Source of the DNA: JAICXG01 sp963801255
GTDB lineage: Bacteria; Verrucomicrobiota; Verrucomicrobiia; Chthoniobacterales; UBA10450
Assembly: GCA_963801255.1 (NCBI GenBank)
Contig: CAWDEC010000007.1
Coordinates: 186,001-250,000, forward strand
Length of the DNA stretch: 64,000 bases
Reading direction: 5' to 3'
Under the pieces are notes generated by a model. The model made no database searches and had not been told where the DNA came from. It saw only the letters and a list, made by a program, of their open reading frames with translations. Shown here piece after piece: positions 45,568 to 53,957 of this stretch (position 1 is its first letter; the number at the start of each line of letters is the position of its first letter). Position numbers and translations under genes: made by a program.

Positions 45568-46890
45568 ATGCCTTCTGCCGCCGAGGTTCAACACACACTT
45601 GCCAAAGCCGCGTCGCTCACCGGCACTTCGCTCCACACTGGCGCGCGCGCTTCGCTGACGATTCAACCCGCGCCACCGAATTCCGGGATTAAGTTCAAGC
45701 GTAAAGACCTGCAGGACGAACCGACGGTCGACGCGACAATTGCGAATGTAAAAACGGTCGAGCGCGCCACGACGATCGGCGAAGGCACGATGCGTGTGCA
45801 CACCGTCGAACATGTGCTTTCGGCCCTTTCCGCGCTCGGGGTTGACAATGCGGTTGTCGAGATGGACGCGAATGAGCCGCCGATCGGCGACGGAAGCGCA
45901 CTCATGTTTGTCGAGGCGATCCGGAAAGCCGGTCTGGTCGCGCAGGAAGCGCCGCGCGCTTTTTTCCGAGTACGCGAGCCTATTTCTGTCGAGACCAAAG
46001 GCGGATCGCTCCTCGTCCTCTTGCCTGACGATCAATTTCGCATCTCCTGCACGCAGGCGGGTCCGAACGGGCGCTTCACCCAGTTCTTTTCCACCGCCAT
46101 TACGCCCGCGATCTACGAACGGGAAATCGCTCCCGCGCGCACTTTCGTTTACTACGAAGACGTCCAGCCCTTAATGGAGAAGAATCTCATCAAGGGTGGC
46201 AGCCTGGAGAATGCGATCGTTGTCAGAGGCGATTCTGTTTTGAGCAAGGAGCCGCTGCGTTTTGCCGATGAATTCGTTAGGCATAAGATCCTCGATATTA
46301 TTGGCGACCTGGCCTTGTTCGGCCGCGCTATTCGCGGACACGTCGTGGCGGTCAAGCCCGGTCACAGCGCGAACACGGACCTCGCCCGCGCCCTTGCCAA
46401 GGCGCAGGCTGCAACGGAGGCGATGCTGCCGAAACGCAACTTCCCCTCCGATGAAGGCGCGCTCGACATCAATGCGGTCATGGCCATTCTCCCCCATCGC
46501 TATCCCTTTCTCATGATCGATCGTATTCTCTCCTTCGACGGCGACACGAAATGCGTCGGGATCAAATCGGTCACGATTAACGAGCCATTTTTCCAAGGTC
46601 ACTTCCCGGGGCACCCGGTGATGCCCGGCGTCCTGCAGGTCGAAGCGATGGCGCAGGTAGCGAGCGTACTCATGATGCGGATCAGCAAGAGCGCCAGTCG
46701 CGTCGGTTACTTCATGAGCGCGGATGGAGTGAAGTTTCGGAAGCCGGTTTTCCCGGGCGACACGCTTATCATCCACGCCGAGCTGACAAAGGCGCGGGGC
46801 AATAAACTGGCCAAAGCGATGTGCAAATGTGTCGTGAACGACGCGGTCGTCTCGGAAGGTGAGCTAATGTTTACCTTTCTCGACCAGTGA
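45568..46890 (+). CDS. lpxC/fabZ: Bifunctional LpxC / FabZ
   Basis: A 440-residue fusion. Residues 1-290 are LpxC, the zinc deacetylase committing UDP-acyl-GlcNAc to lipid A. Zn ligands are H78 (in RVHTVEHVLSAL), H239 and D243 (FVRHKILDIIGDL); catalytic H266 is in KPGHSANT. Residues 300-440 are FabZ, the 3-hydroxyacyl-ACP dehydratase: HRYPFLMIDR (310-319) and GHFPGHPVMPGVLQVEAMAQ with H345 and E359. This fusion is known from Bacteroidetes, Chlorobi and Verrucomicrobia. Translation is coupled to lpxA. Confidence 0.96.
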   Translation: MPSAAEVQHTLAKAASLTGTSLHTGARASLTIQPAPPNSGIKFKRKDLQDEPTVDATIANVKTVERATTIGEGTMRVHTVEHVLSALSALGVDNAVVEMDANEPPIGDGSALMFVEAIRKAGLVAQEAPRAFFRVREPISVETKGGSLLVLLPDDQFRISCTQAGPNGRFTQFFSTAITPAIYEREIAPARTFVYYEDVQPLMEKNLIKGGSLENAIVVRGDSVLSKEPLRFADEFVRHKILDIIGDLALFGRAIRGHVVAVKPGHSANTDLARALAKAQAATEAMLPKRNFPSDEGALDINAVMAILPHRYPFLMIDRILSFDGDTKCVGIKSVTINEPFFQGHFPGHPVMPGVLQVEAMAQVASVLMMRISKSASRVGYFMSADGVKFRKPVFPGDTLIIHAELTKARGNKLAKAMCKCVVNDAVVSEGELMFTFLDQ

Positions 46891-47666
46891 GCGGGACGAC
46901 AATCCATCCCACCGCAATAGTCGATCCTGCGGCGCAGCTTGGCGCGGGCACGATGGTCGGCCCGTATTGTGTGATCGCAGCTGGCGTGTCGTTAGGCGAA
47001 AATTGCTGGCTCCAACATCACGTTACCCTCTGCGGTCCTCTCGCCGCCGGGAACGGAAACAAATTCTACGCTTATTGCTCGATCGGCCAGCAAACCCAGG
47101 ACCTGAAGTATCGCGGTGAGCCGACGTATCTCGAGATCGGCGAGGGCAATTGTTTTCGGGAGTTCGTCACAATCAATCGCAGCACGACGGAAAGCGGAAA
47201 GACACGCGTTGGCAGCGGCGGAAACTTCCTTGCCTATTCGCATATCGGACATGACTGCACAGTTGGCGACGAGGTGATCTTTTCGAACAACGGAACACTC
47301 GCCGGTCACGTCCAGGTGGGCGATCACGCGGTCATCGGCGGATTGACGGCAGTGCATCAATTTTGCCGGATCGGAAGATTCGCCATCACCGGCGGTTGCT
47401 CCAAGATCGTACAAGACGTGCCGCCCTTCATGATCGCGGATGGCAATCCAGCAGAAGTGCGAGGGATCAACCAGGTCGGACTTGAGCGTGCCGGCGTTTC
47501 CCAGGAAATGATCAAGCCGATCAAGCAGGCGTATCGCTTGATTTACCGCTCGAATCTAAATACGGCGCAGGCTGTCGCGGAGTTGCGCGATAAGCTGAGC
47601 GCGAGCGACGAAGTCCAGGCTATCGCACGATTTATTGAGGAGAGCGAGCGGGGTATCATTCGTTAG
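46887..47666 (+). CDS. lpxA: UDP-N-acetylglucosamine acyltransferase
   Basis: First acyltransferase of lipid A synthesis, 259 residues, GTG start overlapping the lpxC/fabZ stop (GTGA). The left-handed beta-helix hexapeptides run through IHPTAIVDPAAQLGAGTMVG and FSNNGTLAGHVQVGDHAVIG. The catalytic-type His is in AYSHIGHDCTVG. The family marker GDPNPAEVRG appears as ADGNPAEVRGINQVGLERAG. The C-terminal helical domain has KQAYRLIYRS. An exact motif copy reads as SLG at residues near 35. Confidence 0.96.
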   Translation: MSGTTIHPTAIVDPAAQLGAGTMVGPYCVIAAGVSLGENCWLQHHVTLCGPLAAGNGNKFYAYCSIGQQTQDLKYRGEPTYLEIGEGNCFREFVTINRSTTESGKTRVGSGGNFLAYSHIGHDCTVGDEVIFSNNGTLAGHVQVGDHAVIGGLTAVHQFCRIGRFAITGGCSKIVQDVPPFMIADGNPAEVRGINQVGLERAGVSQEMIKPIKQAYRLIYRSNLNTAQAVAELRDKLSASDEVQAIARFIEESERGIIR

Positions 47667-47670
47667 CAAA

Positions 47671-47979
47671 ATGAAAGTCGCCAACGTCCAGAATACCAGA
47701 GAGTGGTTTGAAGTGTTACAAACGAGTGAGAAAAGCCAGATCGCGGTGATGACCTTGCGGCCCGGCGGGGCAAGTGGTTCTTCGGCTAGCTCGCATGAGG
47801 ACAGCGAGCAAGTTCTGCTCGTTCTCAAAGGCGAAGTGGAAGGCGAGATCGCGAGCGAAAAGCGCCTCCTGCACGAGGGGGACGCGGTCTTGATTCCTGC
47901 CGGCGTCAAACATCGCTTTGTCAACCACAGCGACGCGCCAGCCGTGACCTTCAACGTCTATTCGCCGCCGGAATATTGA
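47671..47979 (+). CDS. Small cupin-domain protein
   Basis: A protein of about 102 residues from ATG 47671, four bases after the lpxA stop. It is a single cupin barrel: SSHEDSEQVLLVLKGEVEGEI (metal motif 1 with His and Glu) and LLHEGDAVLIPAGVKHRFVNHSD (motif 2). The substrate is unknown. The close spacing suggests co-transcription with the lpx genes, but cupins of this size are mobile in gene order, so no lipid A role is claimed. Confidence 0.85.
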   Translation: MKVANVQNTREWFEVLQTSEKSQIAVMTLRPGGASGSSASSHEDSEQVLLVLKGEVEGEIASEKRLLHEGDAVLIPAGVKHRFVNHSDAPAVTFNVYSPPEY

Positions 47980-48003
47980 GCGCGGCCCGGATCGCCGGAC
48001 GAA

Positions 48004-48549
48004 TCAGGCGGCAAGCAGCGGCGTCGTCGCCGGCATCATCGCGCCGTTAAACTTCGGATAGAGGAACCTCGCCGCCGGACCATTAAGACGCGCGAGCGTC
48101 GCGGCACGGGAAAGACCGGCTTCTTGCAAACGTCGCAATCCTTCGCCAAGCAAAGCCGTACCTAAACCGCGGCTGCGGTACTCCATTTGGATACAAGGTC
48201 CGGGCGCGAGGTGATCGTCCGTAGCTGGATTAGGATTCAAGACCGTCGCGCCAATGATGCGCGAACCGTGACGCAACGTAACGCAGATGCCATTCTTCTC
48301 CGGGGCGAAGACATCCTCCAACCAGCTTTCGATCATTGCGGTCACTTCATGAATTGCATCGCCCCACGAGGTGTCGTGGGCCAGGGAACGTGCGATCACT
48401 GCGCGCACCTCTCGTTCGTTAGGCTGGCTCACCTCGTCGAAGTGATAATGCAGCGGAAGAACTGGAGCGATTGCCGGAAGCTTGTCCAAATCCCAAGTAA
48501 ATCGAACCCATTGAACGAGCTTCATGACGGTGGACGCAAAAATTATCAT
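48004..48549 (-). CDS. GNAT family N-acetyltransferase
   Basis: A protein of up to 181 residues (a start at 48525, MKLVQWVRF, is also possible). The acetyl-CoA pyrophosphate motif is YRSRGLGTALLGEGLRRLQ. A preceding beta strand IIGATVLNPNP and the C-terminal ALARLNGPAARFLYPKFN complete the GNAT pattern. The acceptor substrate is unknown. It is the last gene of a minus-strand stretch and converges with the cupin gene. Confidence 0.8.
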   Translation of the reverse strand: MIIFASTVMKLVQWVRFTWDLDKLPAIAPVLPLHYHFDEVSQPNEREVRAVIARSLAHDTSWGDAIHEVTAMIESWLEDVFAPEKNGICVTLRHGSRIIGATVLNPNPATDDHLAPGPCIQMEYRSRGLGTALLGEGLRRLQEAGLSRAATLARLNGPAARFLYPKFNGAMMPATTPLLAA

Positions 48550-48609
48550 GAGGTCTCATGCGTGAGCAACTAACCTTTCCAAAAATCGCACGCCCTCGCG
48601 CGTCTTCGA

Positions 48610-49077
48610 TTAACACGCCTGAAAGGTCGCGAGCGCCTCGAGAAATGGTCGAAAAAGATCGGCGTGCTGGACGATACCACGGCGCAGAACCGGTTTGAAA
48701 CTGCCAATGTCCGCGACGTTGATGACTTGATCCACGCTCAGGCTAAAGGCCAGCGTGGCGTCGTTGGTCGCGCCGCCATGGGTGAGCAGGATAACAAAAT
48801 GATCGCGCCGGAGTGAGCCTGGCCGCTTCACCAGTTCACGCAGGATGGGATTTTGCTCGAGGCTCGCACTCTTAAAGTTCTCGTAAACGACCACCACGTT
48901 GTAGCTATAGGTGGCGAGTTTAAGGAGCACGTCCTCTTCGAAAAGCCCAAGATGCACTTTGTAGCCGAGGTCGCTTAACTGCGCCACGATCATCTTTTGG
49001 TATTGCACCTGATCGACGCAAACCAGTGCGGTCAGATCGCTGACATCGAAAACAGGACTCTCAGCTGCGAGATTCAT
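48610..49077 (-). CDS. Pseudo-receiver (CheY-like) protein of the PilT locus
   Basis: A 155-residue protein with the receiver fold pattern (ALVCVDQVQYQKMIVAQLSDLGY; VILLTHGGATND) but without phosphorylation residues. The acceptor position in YNVVVVYENF is Tyr, the acidic pair is reduced, and the usual C-terminal Lys is Asn in DQVINVADI. It starts 6 bases after the PilT-like gene's stop, so it is probably co-transcribed and may control the motor by binding rather than phosphotransfer. Confidence 0.7.
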   Translation of the reverse strand: MNLAAESPVFDVSDLTALVCVDQVQYQKMIVAQLSDLGYKVHLGLFEEDVLLKLATYSYNVVVVYENFKSASLEQNPILRELVKRPGSLRRDHFVILLTHGGATNDATLAFSLSVDQVINVADIGSFKPVLRRGIVQHADLFRPFLEALATFQAC

Positions 49078-49083
49078 TTTGGC

Positions 49084-50250
49084 CTAACGAAACGCATTGA
49101 CCGGAAGGTCGAGCCGCAGATCGTTCGGTGTATCGTGGTGGATCCCGCGCGCTTTCTGAATGAGATCGATGCCTCGCGCGATTCGGCCTTTTTTCGACGC
49201 GAAGAGATGCGCGGTTTCCTCGCTAATACTGCCAGCCTCATATTCGCGAAGGATCGATTGATCGAAAGTGCACCAGCCAAAAGTCGCGCTTGCCTCGACG
49301 ATTTCAGAAAAGCTGCGTGCTTCATTTTCGCCCAGAGCGATCGCCTCACGTGTTCGCAGGTTGTGTCCCATGATCTCCGTGAGAAGTGTGCGGCCACCGC
49401 CAACCTTCGGGGCGACGCGCTGGCTGACGATATATCGAACGCTGTCGGCCAGTCGCAGTCGCAACTGCTGTTCTTCGCCGATCGAGTACATACCGAGAAT
49501 TCGATTGATCGACTGGCCGGCGTTGATCGTATGGAGAGTGCTGAGGACAAGGTGACCGGTCTCAGCCGCCATCAGCGCGACCTCGACCGTCGCGCGATCA
49601 CGCATTTCCCCAACGAGAATAATCTTCGGCGCTTGACGTAACGCGGCGCGCAAGCCGCTGGGATAGTTGTCGAAATCGAGTCCGAGCTCGCGCTGATTGA
49701 AGGTTGCAAAACCGGGTTCATAAATGAATTCGATCGGATCCTCCAGCGTGACGACATGGACTGATTGCTTGGTGTTCACTTCATTCAGAATTGCGGCGAG
49801 GGTGGTGGTCTTGCCGCTGCCGGTCGCCCCTGTGACTAACACCAGACCGTTTTTGGTTTTCGCAATTTCCTCAAAGATTGATGGAAGCGCGAGCGATTGA
49901 AGCGAGGGAACGCTCGCCTGCAATTTGCGCATGACGATGGCGAAATTCCCGCGTTGTCGAAAGATATTAACCCGAAACCGCGCTTCCTGATTGAGCGAGT
50001 AACTGCAATCGCACGAGCCTTCCTGAATGAAGTCGCGCATCAAACGGCGACTGCCTTGCATGAGAGTAAGAGCCAGGTGTTCTGTCTGGAAGGGCGTGAG
50101 ACGCTCGATCGGCGGGTCGACGTAAACCGGCTTTAACTCGCCGTAATCTTCCACTTGCAACGGATGACCGACGCTGAAGTTTAAATCGGAAATGCCATCG
50201 TAGGTCCTCAGCATCGCCGAGAGAATCCGGTCGAGATCGGGTGGTCTCAT
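49084..50250 (-). CDS. PilT/PilU-family type IV pilus retraction ATPase (second paralogue)
   Basis: A 388-residue secretion-type ATPase. Walker A is TGATGSGKTTTL (140-151). ILVGEMRD gives Walker B, and GHLVLSTLHT, the Asp-box TLEDPIEFIY and the N-terminal SDLNFSVGHPLQV follow the PilT pattern. The C terminus is longer and more divergent than in PilT, as in PilU. Such paralogues assist retraction under load. The stop TAG lies in a GCCTAACGA copy. It follows pilT by 8 bases, ahead of the pseudo-receiver. Confidence 0.9.
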   Translation of the reverse strand: MRPPDLDRILSAMLRTYDGISDLNFSVGHPLQVEDYGELKPVYVDPPIERLTPFQTEHLALTLMQGSRRLMRDFIQEGSCDCSYSLNQEARFRVNIFRQRGNFAIVMRKLQASVPSLQSLALPSIFEEIAKTKNGLVLVTGATGSGKTTTLAAILNEVNTKQSVHVVTLEDPIEFIYEPGFATFNQRELGLDFDNYPSGLRAALRQAPKIILVGEMRDRATVEVALMAAETGHLVLSTLHTINAGQSINRILGMYSIGEEQQLRLRLADSVRYIVSQRVAPKVGGGRTLLTEIMGHNLRTREAIALGENEARSFSEIVEASATFGWCTFDQSILREYEAGSISEETAHLFASKKGRIARGIDLIQKARGIHHDTPNDLRLDLPVNAFR

Positions 50251-50258
50251 CGCGAATG

Positions 50259-51341
50259 TTATTCGTCAAACTCGTCCGGCGGCGGTGTCTTCAAGAAAGG
50301 GCGGAATTTCTTCTTGTCGATGGCCTTATCGTAGGCTTCTTCCGGCGAAATGCGCATCTGCCGCAGGTGCTCCATGATGGCGTCGTCGAGCGGTTGATTA
50401 CCTTTCTTCTTGCCGACTTGGATCATGCCCGGCACCTGATGCGTCTTGGCTTCGCGGACAAGATTGGCGATCGCAATGTCTACCACCAGGATCTCAAGCG
50501 CGGCGAGTCGCCCGGGTTTGTCGATGCGCTTGAAGAGATTCTGCGCCACCACTCCCTTGAGCGATTCGGCAAGGGTGGTGCGGACCTGGTTTTGTTGGTT
50601 GGTAGGGAAAACGTCGATGACGCGGTCAATCGCCTTCGCGGCGCTGGACGTGTGCAGGGTTCCAAAGACCAGATGACCAGTTGCGGCTGCGGTCAATGCC
50701 AGCTCGATCGTCTCCAAGTCGCGCATCTCACCCACGAGCAGAATATCGGGATCTTCGCGCAACGCGCCGCGCAGAGCCGAAGCAAAGGAGCGTGTGTGCA
50801 CGCCAACTTCGCGATGCTGCACGAGGCAATTTTGGCTGCGATGTACAAATTCAATCGGATCTTCGACGGTAATGATGTGGTCGTGCCGTTGCAGGTTCGC
50901 GTAATCCATCATCGCGGCGAGCGTGGTCGACTTACCCGAACCGGTGGGTCCGGTAACGAGAATGAGTCCCTTTTTCAGAAGGGGAAATTTTTTCAGCACC
51001 GACGGGAGGCCAAGATCGTCAACTGTCAAAACCTTGGATGGAATGAGACGGAAGACGGCTGAGATGCCGCATTTTTGCTGAAAGAAATTTGCGCGATAAC
51101 GCGCCACGCCCGGGACTTCATAGCCAAAGTCGACGTCGGAAGTTTCCTCGAAAGTCTTGATCTTGCTCTCGGGCGCGATCTCGTAAACCATCGCCTTGAG
51201 CTCGTCGTTTGCCAAAGGTGGATAATCTACCCGGACGAGATCGCCATTGATGCGGAGCATTGGCGGATTGCCGGTTGCCAGGTGAAGGTCCGAAGCCTTC
51301 TCTTCGGCCATTAGTTTAAAGAATGCGTCAATTCTAGCCAT
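50259..51341 (-). CDS. pilT: Type IV pilus retraction ATPase PilT
   Basis: A 360-residue hexameric ATPase that disassembles type IV pili, giving twitching motility and, in competent bacteria, DNA uptake. EKASDLHLATGNPPMLRING at residues 14-33 is the PilT start. Walker A is GPTGSGKSTT (131-140), the Asp box is TVEDPIEF, Walker B is LLVGEMRD (201-208) and the His box is GTLHT. It leads a three-gene unit with the second ATPase and the pseudo-receiver. No pilin or assembly genes are in this window. Confidence 0.95.
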   Translation of the reverse strand: MARIDAFFKLMAEEKASDLHLATGNPPMLRINGDLVRVDYPPLANDELKAMVYEIAPESKIKTFEETSDVDFGYEVPGVARYRANFFQQKCGISAVFRLIPSKVLTVDDLGLPSVLKKFPLLKKGLILVTGPTGSGKSTTLAAMMDYANLQRHDHIITVEDPIEFVHRSQNCLVQHREVGVHTRSFASALRGALREDPDILLVGEMRDLETIELALTAAATGHLVFGTLHTSSAAKAIDRVIDVFPTNQQNQVRTTLAESLKGVVAQNLFKRIDKPGRLAALEILVVDIAIANLVREAKTHQVPGMIQVGKKKGNQPLDDAIMEHLRQMRISPEEAYDKAIDKKKFRPFLKTPPPDEFDE

Positions 51342-51500
51342 GGGAGCTGCTGCCCTTGAAGCTAAATTAGTGCCAGCGCAGGAACGGATTGCTCACGGAC
51401 TGCCGTCTTAATGAGCGCACAGGTTTCGCCGTGAAGCGCGGCAAATTAGCGCCCCCTTAAGGCATCAGGCGTTAACCGTTTCATTCGCTCGCGCGCCTGC

Positions 51501-52268
51501 TCATGCGTCGAGGATGAGCCGAATCTGGTCGATCAGCTTCTCGTGTGTATAGGGCTTTGGAATAAACCCCCGGAGGCCATGCGCCAACATGCTTCCGAGC
51601 TTTGCCTGTTCGCCAAATCCGCTACTGAGCACGACCTGGACTTGAGGATTGATAGCCTGCAACTCATCGAAAACCGCATCGCCGTCCATCACCGGCAGGA
51701 AATAATCGAGAAGAACCAACGCGATTTTCTCCCCCATGTTTCGATAAATGCGTAGCGCTTCGGGCCCGTCCTTGGCCGAGACGACGCGATAATCTTCGAA
51801 ATCAAGCATCTCTCCGGTCCGCTCCAATACCTCCTCGTCGTCATCCACCACCAGGATCATTTCCTTCGCTCCTTTGGGATTGCGAACCAGCGGTAGTTCC
51901 CAATTTTGAAAATCGACGCCGACTTTCCCCAGCGGAAGTTTCACGACCAGGTCAGCCGTCGAGCGAGCGTTTGCCGCCATCGGAGCAAGATTTCCCGGCG
52001 CAGTTTGCAACGCCTCTGTCGTTCCCGTGCCGGTGTGTGAAGCCAGGCGATCGAAAAGTTCCTGCGATCGCCGGGCCGCCTGTTCGACGCGCTCGTTCAG
52101 AAGATCGAGGTAACGATCCTCACCCCGCCTCAGACGCGCCTGGTCTGAACAGCGCGAAACCTGTTGCAAAAGGCCTTTTAGCTGGCCGGCGTGATTGGCA
52201 AGCCATTGAAGATCGTGTTGGTTCAGCATGCGACGCGAAATGGAGTCGAGATGAGTCGAGCCGCACAT
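51501..52268 (-). CDS. Response regulator with N-terminal helical domain
   Basis: A protein of 242-255 residues (starts at 52268 or ATG 52229). The first 110 residues are helical and include WLANHAGQLKGLLQQVSR, which resembles a dimerisation/phosphotransfer helix. The C-terminal receiver is intact: LVVDDDEEVL (acidic pair), ALVLLDYFLPVMDG (phospho-Asp), LSSGFGEQ and FIPKPYTHEKL (Lys). No DNA-binding output is present. It lies upstream of pilT on the same strand with a 159-base gap. Confidence 0.8.
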   Translation of the reverse strand: MCGSTHLDSISRRMLNQHDLQWLANHAGQLKGLLQQVSRCSDQARLRRGEDRYLDLLNERVEQAARRSQELFDRLASHTGTGTTEALQTAPGNLAPMAANARSTADLVVKLPLGKVGVDFQNWELPLVRNPKGAKEMILVVDDDEEVLERTGEMLDFEDYRVVSAKDGPEALRIYRNMGEKIALVLLDYFLPVMDGDAVFDELQAINPQVQVVLSSGFGEQAKLGSMLAHGLRGFIPKPYTHEKLIDQIRLILDA

Positions 52269-52344
52269 TCTGTGCCCAGGGTTCCCACACCGGGAAAGAA
52301 TTATCGGATGGCCGCTGGCAACCGGAAATACGTTAGACTGTAAC

Positions 52345-52827
52345 TTGGACTCGACGTTCCGAAATAGCTTCTACATCGGTTGCACATTGGCAGTCTTCGT
52401 TGGTTTCTGGTTGGCTCACCTCTGGAGCGGACCGCAACAAGTGCAATTGCACAGCCAGAATTTCCTCCGGCAGGTCGAAAAGCGCGATATTCTTGGCGCG
52501 GGGAATTTCGTCGCGGCCGAGTATCACGACGATTGGGGCAACGACCGCGCGCTCCTTCTTAGCCGGTTGCGGCTGGTGGTTGGCTCCTTCAGCCTCCTGA
52601 CGATCAATGCGGACGAACCGGACATCACGCTCACACCACCAGATGCAAGCTGGAGGACAAAACTTCAAATTAGCGGCTCAGGCTCCGAATTGGCGACCGA
52701 AATCAACGTTCGGGTCAACAGCCTGGTGACACCATTCGAGTTTCGCTGGCGCAAAAAGAGCTGGAAACCCTGGGACTGGAAACTACTCGAAATACATAAT
52801 CCGTCCCTGCAAATTCCAAGCACCTAA
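52345..52827 (+). CDS. Hypothetical protein with N-terminal membrane anchor
   Basis: About 160 residues. The only plausible start is TTG 52345. A hydrophobic helix near residues 9-27 (FYIGCTLAVFVGFWLAHLW) is followed by a soluble domain, HSQNFLRQVEKRDILGAGNFVA ... WRKKSWKPWDWKLLEIHNP. The pattern resembles NTF2-like accessory domains, but this is an impression only. No neighbour suggests a role. Confidence 0.6.
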   Translation: MDSTFRNSFYIGCTLAVFVGFWLAHLWSGPQQVQLHSQNFLRQVEKRDILGAGNFVAAEYHDDWGNDRALLLSRLRLVVGSFSLLTINADEPDITLTPPDASWRTKLQISGSGSELATEINVRVNSLVTPFEFRWRKKSWKPWDWKLLEIHNPSLQIPST

Positions 52828-52872
52828 CCTGTAATCGGACTTCTTTGTTTAACTTATCTTGAGTTACCTTTT

Positions 52873-53088
52873 CTAGTGATGTCTCACATCCACCGAGGCA
52901 TCCAGGGTTTGAAGCTGATCTCCCGGATTGACCTTGCCTGTCGATTGCAACTGTTGATCGGTGTAAGTGCGGTTGCTGGGATCCGTAATTGGAACCGTCG
53001 CAAGGGGTGTCGTCGGCTGATTCGCGCAGCCCACCACCGCAAGCACCAGAAGTGCGGCGCTCGCCTTAGCCAAAACGATATTTTTCAT
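52873..53088 (-). CDS. Small lipoprotein
   Basis: A 71-residue protein with a type II signal peptide: Lys near the start, the hydrophobic stretch ASAALLVLAVV and lipobox VVGC, so Cys21 would be lipidated. The mature part is Thr/Pro/Gln-rich (QPTTPLATVPITDPSNRTY) and probably unstructured. It is likely a membrane-anchored envelope protein of unknown function. Confidence 0.75.
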   Translation of the reverse strand: MKNIVLAKASAALLVLAVVGCANQPTTPLATVPITDPSNRTYTDQQLQSTGKVNPGDQLQTLDASVDVRHH

Positions 53089-53312
53089 ACAACAATTTTG
53101 GTCCGGACGCTTTAAAGCGCAAATCCTGAATGGTTACAAGAAGGCGTCAGAAATCCCACGATCGTTCGCCCGCTCTTCGCAGGTGTTTCGCGTCTTGCCC
53201 CCACTCGCTGCCATTGCCGGTCGATCGCGCTTCGCGAGCGGAACACCTTGAAGGGTAAGTATGGCTGGAAATAGATGTTGGCTCATTTTCGGGTGCTGAG
53301 TATGCTGAAGGC

Positions 53313-53750
53313 ATGCGACCATTATTGATAACTCTTCACGCTGTCGTTCTCGCCATCGCTCTTCCCTCGCTGGCCTACGGGCAGTCGGGTACGGAAGTCG
53401 GGGCCGGTGAACCAGGCAACCTGCACCGGCCAAGCCCCGCTGCGGCCATGACACCCCAAGTCGCGATTCAGCAGGGGCCTTATAACCTTGGGCAAGCCAT
53501 CTTCACCGGTAACTATAAGGTCAAAAAGGCTGCCTCGACTCATGTTGCGGAAAAAGATCACCGCCTTTCCCTCATTATTGGGGGTCTCCCAGCGGCTGAT
53601 CGGCAGAAAATCAGTTCAAAGACCCTGGCGAATGAATTGACTGATCGGGAAGAAAACGCCTTGGAATACTACATCCAGGTGAAATACGGAAAGTATGTCA
53701 CCGTCCCACCTTCCTGGGCGAAGAAAGAACCGCCGATCAAAGCTAATTAA
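53313..53750 (+). CDS. Secreted hypothetical protein
   Basis: A 145-residue protein with a signal peptide (MRPLLITLHAVVLAIALPSLAYG, cleavage near AYG-QSG). The mature part has GPYNLGQAIFTGNYKVKKA followed by a DHRLSLIIGGLPAADRQKISS helix region and ENALEYYIQVKYGKYVTVPPSW. I do not recognise a named domain; the regular spacing of aromatic residues suggests a compact exported domain. Confidence 0.7.
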   Translation: MRPLLITLHAVVLAIALPSLAYGQSGTEVGAGEPGNLHRPSPAAAMTPQVAIQQGPYNLGQAIFTGNYKVKKAASTHVAEKDHRLSLIIGGLPAADRQKISSKTLANELTDREENALEYYIQVKYGKYVTVPPSWAKKEPPIKAN

Positions 53751-53782
53751 GCTAAGTAACTCTGTCGCACCGAATTTATACT

Positions 53783-53812
53783 AGCTAAGTCACCGGAAAG
53801 GCTGGCTTAGCT
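53783..53812. terminator. Hairpin between convergent genes
   Basis: AGCTAAG (53783-53789) and CTTAGCT (53806-53812) form a 7-bp stem, extended inward by a G-T and two Watson-Crick pairs with one mismatch, around a GGAAAG loop. There is no T-run. Its place between two convergent genes suggests a bidirectional transcription end. Confidence 0.4.
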
Positions 53813-53957
53813 GGCATGTTAGTTGCAGTAAAGGTAGAAGAGACCGGGCGTGTAGCGGCTCAGCTAGTGCACGTCCTTCCTCGCTCCATTTATCGTTAGG
53901 CACCTTTCACGCCGACGCGATAGCGCGCGCGATTTTGCCCGGCATTTACTATGAGTT

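Noticed and set aside
50241..51062. 273-codon open frame antisense to pilT
   Set aside because: Same reason: shadow of a conserved gene with no domain of its own.
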